Shown in pieces: positions 13,735 through 27,400 of a stretch of DNA of 64,000 nt (the first letter of the stretch is position 1; each line of letters starts with the position of its first letter). The stretch covers positions 531,001-595,000 of the forward strand of contig JAINUF010000029.1 of the NCBI GenBank assembly GCA_029718625.1, written 5' to 3'. The notes under the pieces are model-generated. The model made no database searches and was not told where the DNA came from. It saw nothing but the letters and a program-made list of their open reading frames with translations. The position numbers and the translations under genes are program-made. This stretch comes from Synaphobranchus kaupii. Lineage: Eukaryota > Chordata > Actinopteri > Anguilliformes > Synaphobranchidae.

Positions 13735-16700
13735 CTAATGCCCAGTAGGTGTTTCCCAGGTTTCTCTACTCTTTTCCCAGAATCCACTTCTGTTTTTCCC
13801 CAACATGGCTGTCTCCTCAATCACACTAAAGACATCTTCCTCTTCATCATTATCCTCATCATCCTCCCACTTACTGAGGTCCTGTCAATCAGCCAGTAAA
13901 GCATAGAATGAGTTAAACACACAGTGCAGCACAAGTACTCTCTCTCTCACACACACTCACACTCACCCACTATACACGCACGCACGCACAAATTTAAAAA
14001 AGGCAGATTTCGGACAGCTAATGCTACCCATCTGATGTGATGCTGGTTTCTGATTGGCTCTGGTACTCACCCCGTCACTGCCTACTTGCTGCAGGGTGAC
14101 AACTCCGCCCCCTAGTCGATGGTAGGCCACACCCCTAGAAGTAATCGGCAGGTCTGATAGGCTCTCTGGCAGCGTCTGGTGAAGAGTCTCAGGGAGGAGC
14201 AGACTGAGCATGCCCGATGAGACGCCAGCAGCACCCAGCACCACAAATGGCAGCGCCGTGTGAACACTTTTCTGTTATAGGGAAAATACCACAAATATAC
14301 TGCTACTAGACTGGACACTCTTCTATTATTGGGAAAATACCACATATATACTGCTACTAGACTGAACACTCTTCTATTATAGGGAAAATACCACAGATAT
14401 ACTGCCACTAGACTGGACACTTTTCTGTTATAGGGAATGCCCACAGATATACTGCTACTAGAATGGACACTCTTCTGTTATAGGGAATGGCCACATATAT
14501 ACTGCTACTAGACTGGACACTCTTCTGTTATAGGGAAAAGACCACATATATACTGCTACTAGACTGAACACGTTTCTGTTACAGGGAAAATACCACAGAT
14601 ATACTGCTACTAGACTGGGAACTCTTCTGTCATAGGGAAAATACCACAGATATGCTGCTACTAGACTGGGAACTCTTCTGTTATAGGGAAAAGACCACAT
14701 ATATACTGCTACTAGACTGGACACTATTCTGAAAAACCAAAAAATACAATGTGGAAATTTGAGCAGTGTTAGACAAAGAAGCCCAAAAACATGATGGCAC
14801 AAACATAAGTGGTGTTTGAAGGTAAGAGGTGGATGAAAGCAGAGCTGTGATTGGATCGTTCTCACTGACCAGAGACGGGACGAAGGGGGCGAGGAGCCCC
14901 CCCACTCTGGAGGCCATGGAGCACACACCCATCCCTGTGTTCCTGGAACAAGCACAGCCACCCCAACATCAGCCAAACCCTACCGGTCACATCCACAACG
15001 CTGTCAATCACTGTGTGTCACACTATCAGTCACATCCACCACAGTGCCAATCACTTTGTGTGACACCATCACATCCACAACACTGTCAATCACCTAGCTT
15101 GGATCCCTCTGATGTCAGGAACTACCGTCCTGTATCTCTCTTGCCCTTCCTGTCCAAAACATTTGAACGTGCTGTCCTTAACCAACTGTCTGTTTTTCTC
15201 CATCAGAACAACCTGCTTGACCCGCATCAGTCCGGCTTCAGAACCGGCCATTCCACTGAAACTGCTCTCCTGGCTGTGACGGAGGCACTCGCCACTGCTA
15301 GAGCCTCCTCCCTCTCCTTTGTTCTGATTCTCCTTGACCTGTATGCGGCGTTCGACACAGTCAACCACAAACTCCTGATCTCCACACTCGCTGAGATGGG
15401 CATTTCTGGGACGGCCCTCTCTTGGTTTGTATCGTATCTCACTGATAGATCCTACCAAGTCTCCTGGAAGGGTTCCGTCTCTGCTCCCCATCCCCTGTCT
15501 ACAGGAGTCCCGCAGGGATCTGTACTGGGTCCTCTGCTGTTCTCAATGTATACTAAGTCTCTTGGTTCAGTAATTAATTCACATGGCTTCTCATACCACA
15601 GCTATGCTGATGATACTGAACTCTTCCTCTCTTTCCCTCCCTCTACCCCACAGGTTAAGGAGAGGATATCTGCTTGTCTGACTGACATCTCTGAGTGGAT
15701 GGCTACCCATCACCTGAAGCTCAACCTTGACAAGACAGAGCTCCTCTTCAAGCCGTACAAGACCTCCCCACTACATGACCTCTCCATCACCGTTGACGGG
15801 ACCGTGGTGGCTGCCTCCTGCTCTGCAAGGAACCTGGGGGTGGTCCTGGACGACCGGCTGGACTTCAAAGAGCACATCAGGGCAACAGCACGGTCCTGCA
15901 GGTTCCTCCTGTACAACATCAGGAGGATTCGATCGTACCTGACCACCTACTCTACCCAGCTTCTTGTCCAGACCATGGTCACCTCACACCTGGAATACTG
16001 CAACTCCCTGCTCGCAAGCCTACCGGCCTGCGCCATTCTGCCTCTTCAACTGATCCAGAATGCAGCTGCCCGGCTTGTGTTCAACCTCCGGAACTTTTCC
16101 CATGTAACCCCCTTGCTGAGGTCACTCCACTGGCTGCCAGTTGCAGCCAGGATCAGGTTCAAAGTTCTGACCCTGGCCTACACTGCAGCCAATAGGACAG
16201 GCCTGCAGGACTTAATCCAGAACTATGTTCCTGCTCGAACCACTTCGCTCTTCTACAGCAGGGCGACTCGCACTTCCCCCCCTCCGTGTTAACGGCTCTC
16301 GTTCCTCTTCAGACTCCACCTTGACTGATATTCTAACCTAGGAATATCAGTTCCCTGTGTTTTCCTGTCTGTTTATTATAGTTTATAATAGTATTTAGAA
16401 CAGAAGTGTAGTATAGCTGATTTACCCACAGCTTACTGTGAACTACAGTCAACGTTCATTACTAGGGATAGCTGCAACATTATGGGAAGGATGTGCTTTG
16501 CCTTGTCTGTTCTGTAGTGATCTTGATGACGTCTCTGTATGCACTTATTGTACGTCGCTTTGGATAAAAGCGTCTGCTAACTGAATGTAATGTAATCACT
16601 TTGTGTGACACTATCACATCCACAACACTGCCAATCACTTTGTGTGACACCATCACATCCACAACACTGCCAATCACTCTTCATTTAATTTCATTCTTCT

Positions 16701-17370
16701 CTTGTTTTTACCTACAGACCGATGATTTTTTTTTACAATCTTAGGTTATGCGTTATAGAGTTTTTACCTGAGGACCATGGGGTTCAAATCAGATGAGGTT
16801 TTAGGGTTCTTACCTCAGGACTGTGGGGTACAGCTCGGAAGCGTACACAAACACAATGCTGAAGGCTGAGCTGATGGCTGCCTTTCCTAAAAGGGAGTTT
16901 GTGAGCACAAACGGCCTTGTGCCTGCAGAGAACAAAAACACACACTTTAAACACACGCACACACACACACAAACACACACACACAAACGGCCTTGTGCCT
17001 GCAGAGAGCGTGCGCGCACACACACACACACACACAGTGTGTGCAAACAAAGACTGAGCTTCTAACCACACTACTGACTACAGTTACACCAACAAAACAA
17101 TGTACACAAACACAGTGAGCTTTTAAAAACATATTACACACTCTCTTGCTCTCTATCACATATGAATTCTTTATTTAGGTCCACATTTATAAAAAACATA
17201 TAAGGGCCCAAGTATATTTCAGTTGCTATTTGATGTCATTCACACACTCTCACACACGCATGCACATACACTCTCACGCACGCACACACACACACTCTCA
17301 CACGCACGCGCACGCACGCACACACTCTCACGCACGCAAACACTCTCACACGCACGCGCGCACGCACACA

Positions 17371-17402
<32 letters not shown>

Positions 17403-17554
17403 CACGCACACACACACTCTCACGCGCACACACATACACTCTCACGCACGCACGCACGCACACACACACACTCTCACACGCACGCGCACGCACGCACACA
17501 CTCTCACGCACGCACGCACGCAAACACTCTCACACGCACGCGCGCACGCACACA

Positions 17555-17588
<34 letters not shown>

Positions 17589-17702
17589 CACGCACACACA
17601 CACTCTCACGCGCACACACACACACTCTCACGCACGCACACACACTCTCACACGCACACGCACGCACACACACACTCTCACACGCACGCGCGCACGCACA
17701 CA

Positions 17703-17760
<58 letters not shown>

Positions 17761-18236
17761 CACGCACGCACACGCACGCACGCACTTCCTGTATTGGCAC
17801 TGGAACGACTTACCTTGCTTCTCAAGCAGAAGTGCAATGATGAAGCAGGCTGTACCTCCCAGCCATAGAAATCCACATAGAGACCGTCTCCGTCCGGACC
17901 TATACACACACACACACACACACATAAACAACCGATCAATACTGCCCAGACCTACACACACACACACGCACACGCACACACAAACAACCGATCAATACCG
18001 CCCAGACCTACACACACACACATACGCACACGCACACACAAACAACCGATCAATACCGCCCAGACCTACACACACACACAACAACCGCTCCATACCGCCC
18101 AGACCTACACACACACACACGCACGCACACACACACACACACACACACACAAACAACCGATCAATACCGCCCAGACCTACACACACACAACAACCGCTCA
18201 ATACCGCCCATACCTACACACACACACACACACGCA

Positions 18237-18272
<36 letters not shown>

Positions 18273-18407
18273 ACCGATCAATACCGCCCAGACCTACACA
18301 CACACAACAACCGCTAAATACCGCCCAGACCTACACACACACAAACAACCGATCAATACCGCCCAGACCTACACACACACAACAACCGCTCAATACCGCC
18401 CAGACCT

Positions 18408-18438
<31 letters not shown>

Positions 18439-21400
18439 ACCGATCAATACCGCCCAGACCTACACACACACATCAACCGCTCAATACCGCCCAGACCTAC
18501 ACACACACATCAACCGCTCAATACCGCCCAAACCTACACACACACAACCGCTCAATACCGCCCAGACCTACACACACACATCAACCGCTCAATACCGCCC
18601 AGACCTACACACACACAACAACCGCTCAATACCGCCCAGACCTACACACACACAACAACCACTCAATACCGCCCAGACCTACACACACACAACCACTCAA
18701 TACCGCCCAGACCTACACACACACAACAACCGCTCAATACCGCCCAGACCTACACACACACAACAACCGCTCAATACCGCCCAGACCTACACACACACAA
18801 CAACCGCTCAATACTGCCCAGACCTACACACACACAACAACCACTCAATACCGCCCAGACCTACACAATGTTACGTCCCTTTGCTGCCTCACGAGTGTGC
18901 AAGCTCATGAGTTTCCCTCTATTCACCCGAGTTGTGATTGGAAATTGCAGACACCTGTGTTGGATTTCCCGAGAGCATATGTATTGGTGGCGACTGTTCT
19001 GTTCTGTTTATGCACGTTGGTTAACTTCATGCACATTGCCGGTTTTGCTGCCGTACTGAAGCACATTTTCTAAATATTACTGTGCTGTTTGTTTTAGGGT
19101 GTACAGTATGCAGGGTTTACTAGGGTGTATGCAGGACTTACTGTAGAGTTTGTTTTAGGGCGTATGCAGGACTTACTGTAGAGCTTGTTTTAGGGCGTAT
19201 GCAGGGCTTACTGTAGAGTTTGTTTTAGGGTGTATGCAGGACTTACTGTAGAGTTTGTTTTAGGGTGTATGCAGGGCTTACTGTAGAGTTTGTTTTAGGG
19301 CGTATGCAGGGCTTACTGTAGAGTTTGTTTTAGGGTGTATGCAGGACTTACTGTAGAGTTTGTTTTAGGGTGTATGCAGGACTTACTGTAGAGTTTGTTT
19401 TAGGGTGTATGCAGGACTTACTGTAGAGTTTGTTTTAGGGTGTATGCAGGACTTACTGTAGAGCTTGTTTTAGGGCGTATGCAGGGCTTACTGTAGAGTT
19501 TGTTTTAGGGCGTATGCAGGGCTTACTGTAGAGTTTGTTTTAGGGCGTATGCAGGGCTTACTGTAGAGTTTGTTTTAGGGCGTATGCAGGGCTTACTGTA
19601 GAGTTTGTTTTAGGGTGTATGCAGGACTTACTGTAGAGTTTGTTTTAGGGTGTATGCAGGACTTACTGTAGAGTTTGTTTTAGGGTGTATGCAGGACTTA
19701 CTGTAGAGTTTGTTTTAGGGTGTATGCAGGGCTTACTGTAGAGTTTGTTTTAGGGCGTATGCAGGGCTTACTGTAGAGTTTGTTTTAGGGCGTATGCAGG
19801 GCTTACTGTAGAGTTTGTTTTAGGGCGTATGCAGGGCTTACTGTAGAGCTTGTTTTAGGGCGTATGCAGGGCTTACTGTAGAGTTTGTTTTAGGGTGTAT
19901 GCAGGACTTACTGTAGAGTTTGTTTTAGGGCGTATGCAGGACTTACTGTAGAGTTTGTTTTAGGGTGTATGCAGGGCTTACTGTAGAGTTTGTTTTAGGG
20001 CGTATGCAGGGCTTACTGTAGAGTTTGTTTTAGGGCGTATGCAGGGCTTACTGTAGAGTTTGTTTTAGGGTGTATGCAGGACTTACTGTAGAGTTTGTTT
20101 TAGGGTGTATGCAGGGCTTACTGTAGAGTTTGTTTTAGGGCGTATGCAGGACTTACTGTAGAGTTTGTTTTAGGGCGTATGCAGGGCTTACTGTAGAGTT
20201 TGTTTTAGGGCGTATGCAGGGCTTACTGTAGAGTTTGTTTTAGGGTGTATGCAGGGCTTACTGTAGAGCTTGTTTAGGGTGTATGCAGGACTTACTGTAG
20301 AGTTTGTTTTAGGGCGTATGCAGGGCTTACTGTAAGGTTTGTTTTAGGGTGTATGCAGGACTTACTGTAGAGCTTGTTTTAGGGCGTATGCAGGGATTAC
20401 TGTAGAGTTTGTTTTAGGGTGTATGCAGGACTTACTCTAGAGCTTGTTTTAGGGCGTATGCAGGACTTACTGTAGAGCTTGTTTTAGGGTGTATGCAGGG
20501 CTTACTGTAGAGCTTGTTTTAGGGTGTATGCAGGGCTTACTGTAGAGCTTGTTTTAGGGCGTATGCAGGGCTTACTGTAGAGTTTGTTTTAGGGCGTATG
20601 CAGGACTTACTGTAGAGCTTGTTTTAGGGCGTATGCAGGGCTTACTGTAGAGTTTGTTTTAGGGCGTATGCAGGACTTACTGTAGAGTTTGTTTTAGGGC
20701 GTATGCAGGGCTTACTGTAGAGTTTGTTTTAGGGTGTATGCAGGGCTTACTGTAGAGTTTGTTTTAGGGCGTATGCAGGACTTACTGTAGAGTTTGTTTT
20801 AGGGTGTATGCAGGACTTACTGTAGAGCTTGTTTTAGGGCGTATGCAGGACTTACTGTAGAGCTTGTTTTAGGGTGTATGCAGGGCTTACTGTAGAGCTT
20901 GTTTTAGGGTGTATGCAGGGCTTACTGTAGAGCTTGTTTTAGGGCGTATGCAGGGCTTACTGTAGAGTTTGTTTTAGGGCGTATGCAGGGCTTACTGTAG
21001 AGCTTGTTTTAGGGTGTATGCAGGACTTACTGTAGTTTGTTTTAGGGCGTATGCAGGGCTTACTGTAGAGCTTGTTTTAGGGTGTATGCAGGACTTACTG
21101 TAGAGCTTGTTTTAGGGCGTATGCAGGGCTTACTGTAGAGTTTGTTTTAGGGTGTATGCAGGGCTTACTGTAGAGTTTGTTTTAGGGTGTATGCAGGACT
21201 TACTGTAGAGCTTGTTTTAGGGTGTATGCAGGGCTTACTGTAGAGTTTGTTTTAGGGTGTATGCAGGACTTACTGTAGAGTTTGTTTTAGGGCGTATGCA
21301 GGGCTTACTGTAGAGTTTGTTTTAGGGTGTATGCAGGGCTTACTGTAGAGCTTGTTTTAGGGCGTATGCAGGACTTACTGTAGAGTTTGTTTTAGGGTGT

Positions 21401-22723
21401 ATGCAGGGCTTACTGTAGAGTTTGTTTTAGGGCGTATGCAGGACTTACTGTAGAGTTTGTTTTAGGGCGTATGCAGGACTTACTGTAGAGTTTGTTTTAG
21501 GGTGTATGCAGGGCTTACTGTAGAGTTTGTTTTAGGGCGTATGCAGGACTTACTGTAGAGTTTGTTTTAGGGTGTATGCAGGACTTACTGTAGAGCTTGT
21601 TTTAGGGTGTATGCAGGACTTACTGTAGAGTTGTTTTAGGGTGTATGCAGGACTTACTGTAGAGTTTGTTTTAGGGTGTATGCAGGGCTTACTGTAGAGT
21701 TTGTTTTAGGGTGTATGCAGGGCTTACTGTAGAGTTTGTTTTAGGGTGTATGCAGGGCTTACTGTAGAGTTTGTTTTAGGGCGTATGCAGGGCTTACTGT
21801 AGAGTTTGTTTTAGGGCGTATGCAGGACTTACTGTAGAGCTTGTTTTAGGGTGTATGCAGGACTTACTGTAGAGTTTGTTTTAGGGTGTATGCAGGGCTT
21901 ACTGTAGAGTTTGTTTTAGGGCGTATGCAGGGCTTACTGTAGAGCTTGTTTTAGGGTGTATGCAGGGCTTACTGTAGAGTTTGTTTTAGGGTGTATGCAG
22001 GACTTACTGTAGAGCTTGTTTTAGGGCGTATGCAGGGCTTACTGTACTGTAGTTTGTTATAGTTGTTGCCGTGCTTTAGGGGTGCATTTGTCTAGTTGTC
22101 CATTTTAAAAGCTGGTTTTACCCTTTGCTTTGTGTGAGCATATTCACACCTTCTGTACGCCGTTTTGCTTATGCAAATAGTTGACAAACCAGAAGGAACA
22201 TTTCTGTAGTAAGCTGCTTGTGGGTTTATGGATACTTTGCTGTGTTGTAGTGTGTCCCTTGTGAAAGCTATTTTGTGTTTTTGTGCAGTACTTTTATCTG
22301 ACATGCTCATGTGATACCCGGAAGTATGTGTAAACACAGAGACTCGTGACGGTGGAGGAGGTCCAGAGGCAGAAAACCTTGGAGGCAAATTGAGCGGGGT
22401 TTTGTTTTGTGGAGACTTTGCTGTTGTTCTCAATTCGGGAAGGTTGATTAAACTGGTTCCAACGCTTCTTAGTACAAAACAGTCGGCCTTCGTGTCTCAC
22501 TGGCTATTAGGCTGTAAAATCCCCATTGTGTGTGGTGTGTCTTTGTTTTCGTCTTGCTCTGCCAGACGCACACGCACACGCACACTGGCAAAGCATCGTC
22601 CGGTCAACCAGCACCTTTCCCCTTGTTTCATGTCAGTTTATTTTCATATTTTCATATTTTAATAAACTCATTTTGTAACCGTTCCCTTTTGTGCTGGAAT
22701 CCTTTTGTGTTCGAGCCACGGTC

Positions 22724-22760
<37 letters not shown>

Positions 22761-23071
22761 GCGCACACGCACGCAAACAACTCAATACTGCCCAGACCAT
22801 CACACACACACACGCACGCACGCACATAACTCAATACTGCCCAGACCAACACACACATGCACACAAACACAACTCAATACTGCCCAGACCAACACACACA
22901 CACACACACACGCACGCATACACGCACGCACACAACTCAATACTGCCCAGACCAACACACGCACGCACACAAACACAACTCAATACTGCCCAGACCAACA
23001 CACGCACACACACACACGCACGCACACACGCACGCACACAACTCAATACTGCCCAGACCAACACACACACA

Positions 23072-23108
<37 letters not shown>

Positions 23109-23146
23109 GCACACAACTCAATACTGCCCAGACCAACACACACACA

Positions 23147-23199
<53 letters not shown>

Positions 23200-23226
23200 G
23201 CACACAACTCAATACTGCCCAGACCA

Positions 23227-23257
<31 letters not shown>

Positions 23258-23304
23258 TACACGCACGCATACACTCACGCACACAACTCAATACTGCCCA
23301 GACC

Positions 23305-23342
<38 letters not shown>

Positions 23343-23473
23343 TACATTCACGCACACAACTCAATACTGCCCAGACCAACACACACACGCACACAAACAC
23401 AACTCAATACTGCCCAGACCAACACACACACACACACACGCACGCACGCACACAACTCAATACTGCCCAGACC

Positions 23474-23524
<51 letters not shown>

Positions 23525-23611
23525 GCACACACAACTCAATACTGCCCAGACCAACACACGCACACACACACACACACACACGCACGCACACAACTCAATA
23601 CTGCCCAGACC

Positions 23612-23645
<34 letters not shown>

Positions 23646-23733
23646 TGCACACAACTCAATACTGCCCAGACCAACACACACACACACGCACGCACACAAC
23701 TCAATACTGCCCAGACCAACACACACACACGCG

Positions 23734-23764
<31 letters not shown>

Positions 23765-23919
23765 ACAACTCAATACTGCCCAGACCAACACACACACACA
23801 CACACACACACACGCACGCACGCACGCATACACGCACGCATACACTCACGCACACAACTCAATACTGCCCAGACCAACACACACACGCACACAAACACAA
23901 CTCAATACTGCCCAGACCA

Positions 23920-23951
<32 letters not shown>

Positions 23952-23980
23952 GCACACAACTCAATACTGCCCAGACCAAT

Positions 23981-24013
<33 letters not shown>

Positions 24014-24136
24014 ACTCAATACTGCCCAGACCAACACACACACACACACACACACACACGCGCACACACAACTCAATACTGCCCAGACCAACACTCACAC
24101 ACGCACGCACGCACACAACTCAATACTGCCCAGACC

Positions 24137-24208
<72 letters not shown>

Positions 24209-24262
24209 TACTCAGTTCCGCCACCCAGACACACAACAACCACTCAATACAGCCCAGACCTA

Positions 24263-24301
<39 letters not shown>

Positions 24302-24353
24302 CCGCTCAATACTGCCCAGACCTACACACATAACCGCTCAATACCGCCCAGAA

Positions 24354-24386
<33 letters not shown>

Positions 24387-24440
24387 TACTCAGTTCCGCC
24401 ACCCAGACACACAACAACCACTCAATACAGCCCAGACCTA

Positions 24441-24481
<41 letters not shown>

Positions 24482-27400
24482 CCGCTCAATACTGCCCAGA
24501 CCTACACACACAACCGCTCAATACCGCCCAGAACCACACACACACACACACACACACACACGCAACAACCCCTCGGTACCACCCAGACACACACACACAC
24601 ACACACTATGACCGCTCAATACCACCCAGACCTACACACACTAGTAAAAACATTACTTTACACACAGGTTCCTAAATGTTTAAGATCAGATGTGTAAATA
24701 CAACCTCTTTACCTGCCAGGTACATCAATGAGCAGCAGATAAAAACTCACCATTTCTGACCAATCAGGTAGAGGCAGATGGGGTAGGAAGGCAGTTCCGC
24801 CAGCCCTGATAGGGCCAGGTTGAGGTACAGATTCCCGCCCAAGTTTCCCACATTCAGCGTCAAACCATAATACAACAGACTGCAGACCGTCCTGAGAGAC
24901 AACACAGGTAACAGACAGGTGAGAACGGGCAGGTGAGCAGGATGAGCACACGTACACAGGTAAGCGCTTAGAGACAGGTGTGTGTGTGTGTCAGGAACTG
25001 GTAAGAACTTAGAGACAGGTGTGTGTGTCAGGAACTGGTAAGAGCTTAGAGACAGGTGTGTATGTGTCAGGGACTGGTAAGAGCTTAGAGACAGGTGTGT
25101 GTGTGTGTCAGGGACTGGTAAGAGCTTAGAAACAGGTGTGTGTGTCAGGGACTGGTAAGAGCTTAGAGACAGGTGTGTGTGTCAGGGACTGGTAAGAGCT
25201 TAGAAACAGGTGTGTGTGTCAGGGACAGGTGAGAGAGTGAGAAACAGGTGTGTGTGTCAGGGACTGGTAAGAGCTTAGAAACAGGTGTGTGTGTCAGGGA
25301 CAGGTGAGAGAGTGAGAAACAGTTGACAGACAGGTGAGGACAGATGAGAAGTATGGACAGGTGAGATAGATAAGGAAAGGTGGCAGACAGGTGAGATAAA
25401 TAAATAAAGGTAACAGACAGATGAGATAGGTGGAGACAGGTAACAGACAGGTGAGATAGGTGAGAACAGGTAAGACAGGTGAGATAGGTGAGGACAGGTA
25501 AGTCAGGTGAGATAGGTGGGGACAGGTAACAGACAGGTGAGATAGGTGGGGACAGGTAACAGACAGGTGAGATAGGTGAGGACAGGTAAGACAGGTGAGA
25601 TAGATGAGGACAGGTAACAGACAGGTGAGATAGGTGGGGACAGGTAACAGACAGGTGAGATAGGTGGGGACAGGTAAGACAGGTGAGATAGGTGAGGACA
25701 GGTAATAGACAGGTGAGATAGGTGATGACAGGTAACAGACAGGTGAGATAGGTGGGGACAGGTAACAGACAGGTGAGACAGGTAAGACAGGTGAGATAGG
25801 TGGGGACAGGTAACAGACAGGTGAGATAGGTGGGGACAGGTAACAGACAGGTGAGATAGGTGATGACAGGTAACAGACAGGTGAGATAGGTGAGGACAGG
25901 TAAGACAGGTGAGATAGGTGGGGACAGGTAACAGACAGGTGAGACAGGTAACAGACAGATGAGATAGGTGGGGACAGGTAACAGACAGGTGAGATAGGTG
26001 AGGACAGGTAAGACAGGTGAGATAGGTGAGGACAGGTAACAGACAGGTGTGAGATAGGTGGGGACAGGTAAGACAGGTGAGATAGGTGGGGACAGGTAAC
26101 AGACAGGTGAGATAGGTGGGGACAGGTAACAGACAGGTGAGATAGGTGATGACAGGTAGCAGACAGGTAAGACAGGTGAGATAGGTGAGGACAGGTAAGA
26201 CAGGTGAGACAGGTAAGACAGGTGAGATAGGTGGGGACAGGTAACAGACAGGTGAGATAGGTGGGGACAGGTAACAGACAGGTGAGATAGGTGGGGACAG
26301 GTAACAGACAGGTGAGATAGGTGGGGACAGGTAACAGACAGGTGAGATAGGTGGGGACAGGTAACAGACAGATGAGATAGGTGGGGACAGGTAACAGACA
26401 GGTGAGATAAGTGAGGACAGGTAAGACAGGTGAGATAGGTGAGGACAGGTAACAGACAGGTGTGAGATAGGTGGGGACAGGTAAGACAGGTGAGATAGGT
26501 GGGGACAGGTAACAGACAGGTGAGATAGGTGGGGACAGGTAACAGACAGGTGAGATAGGTGATGACAGGTAGCAGACAGGTAAGACAGGTGAGATAGGTG
26601 AGGACAGGTAAGACAGGTGAGACAGGTAAGACAGGTGAGATAGGTGGGGACAGGTAACAGACAGGTGAGATAGGTGGGGACAGGTAACAGACAGGTGAGA
26701 TAGGTGGGGACAGGTAACAGACAGGTGAGATAGGTGAGGACAGGTAAGACAGGTGAGATAGGTGAGGACAGGTAACAGACAGGTGAGATAGGTGAGGACA
26801 GGTAAGACAGGTGAGATAGGTGGGGACAGGTAAGACAGGTGAGATAGGTGGGGACAGGTAAGACAGGTGAGATAGGTGGGGACAGGTAACAGACAGGTGA
26901 GATAGGTGAGGACAGGTAAGACAGGTGAGATAGGTGGGGACAGGTAACAGACAGGTGAGATAGGTGGGGACAGGTAAGACATGTGAGATAGGTGGGGACA
27001 GGTAACAGACAGGTGAGATAGATGAGGACAGGTAACAGACAGGTGAGATAGGTGGGGACAGGTAAGACAGGTGAGATAGGTGGGGACAGGTAAGACAGGT
27101 GAGGTAGGTGGGGACAGGTAACAGACAGGTGAGATAGGTTGGGACAGGTAAGACAGGTGAGATAGGTGGGGACAGGTAACAGACAGGTGAGATAGATGAG
27201 GACAGGTAACAGACAGGTGAGATAGGTGGGGACAGGTAACAGACAGGTGAGATAGGTGATGATAGGTGAAGGACAGCTGTTGTGGGGGTGTTGAGGAAGA
27301 TAGGGGGGCTAACACACCAGTTGTACATCATTATGAGGGTGCGAGAGCGCAGGGCGGGGTGTCGGATCAGGTCAAGTGGCCCCGCCCTGTCTCCACCCCT

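Noticed and set aside
14112..14444. Minus-strand frame [15 protein letters not shown] as an alternative SLC22A15 end
   Set aside because: It reads exon 11 in the wrong phase; the in-phase reading of the array meets TAA in every unit.
14829..16292. 487-residue open frame as a host gene
   Set aside because: The conserved part is an L2 reverse transcriptase; the first 90 residues are read-through of antisense SLC22A15 exon 10 and a small repeat.
17223..24697. Open frames of 200-670 residues made of His-Thr or Cys-Val repeats
   Set aside because: CA/TG microsatellite translations in both strands.
25163..27331. Open frames of 670-720 residues with [11 protein letters not shown] repeats
   Set aside because: Intron 6 minisatellite of SLC22A15; the true coding exon 6 uses only the edge of this stretch in another frame.
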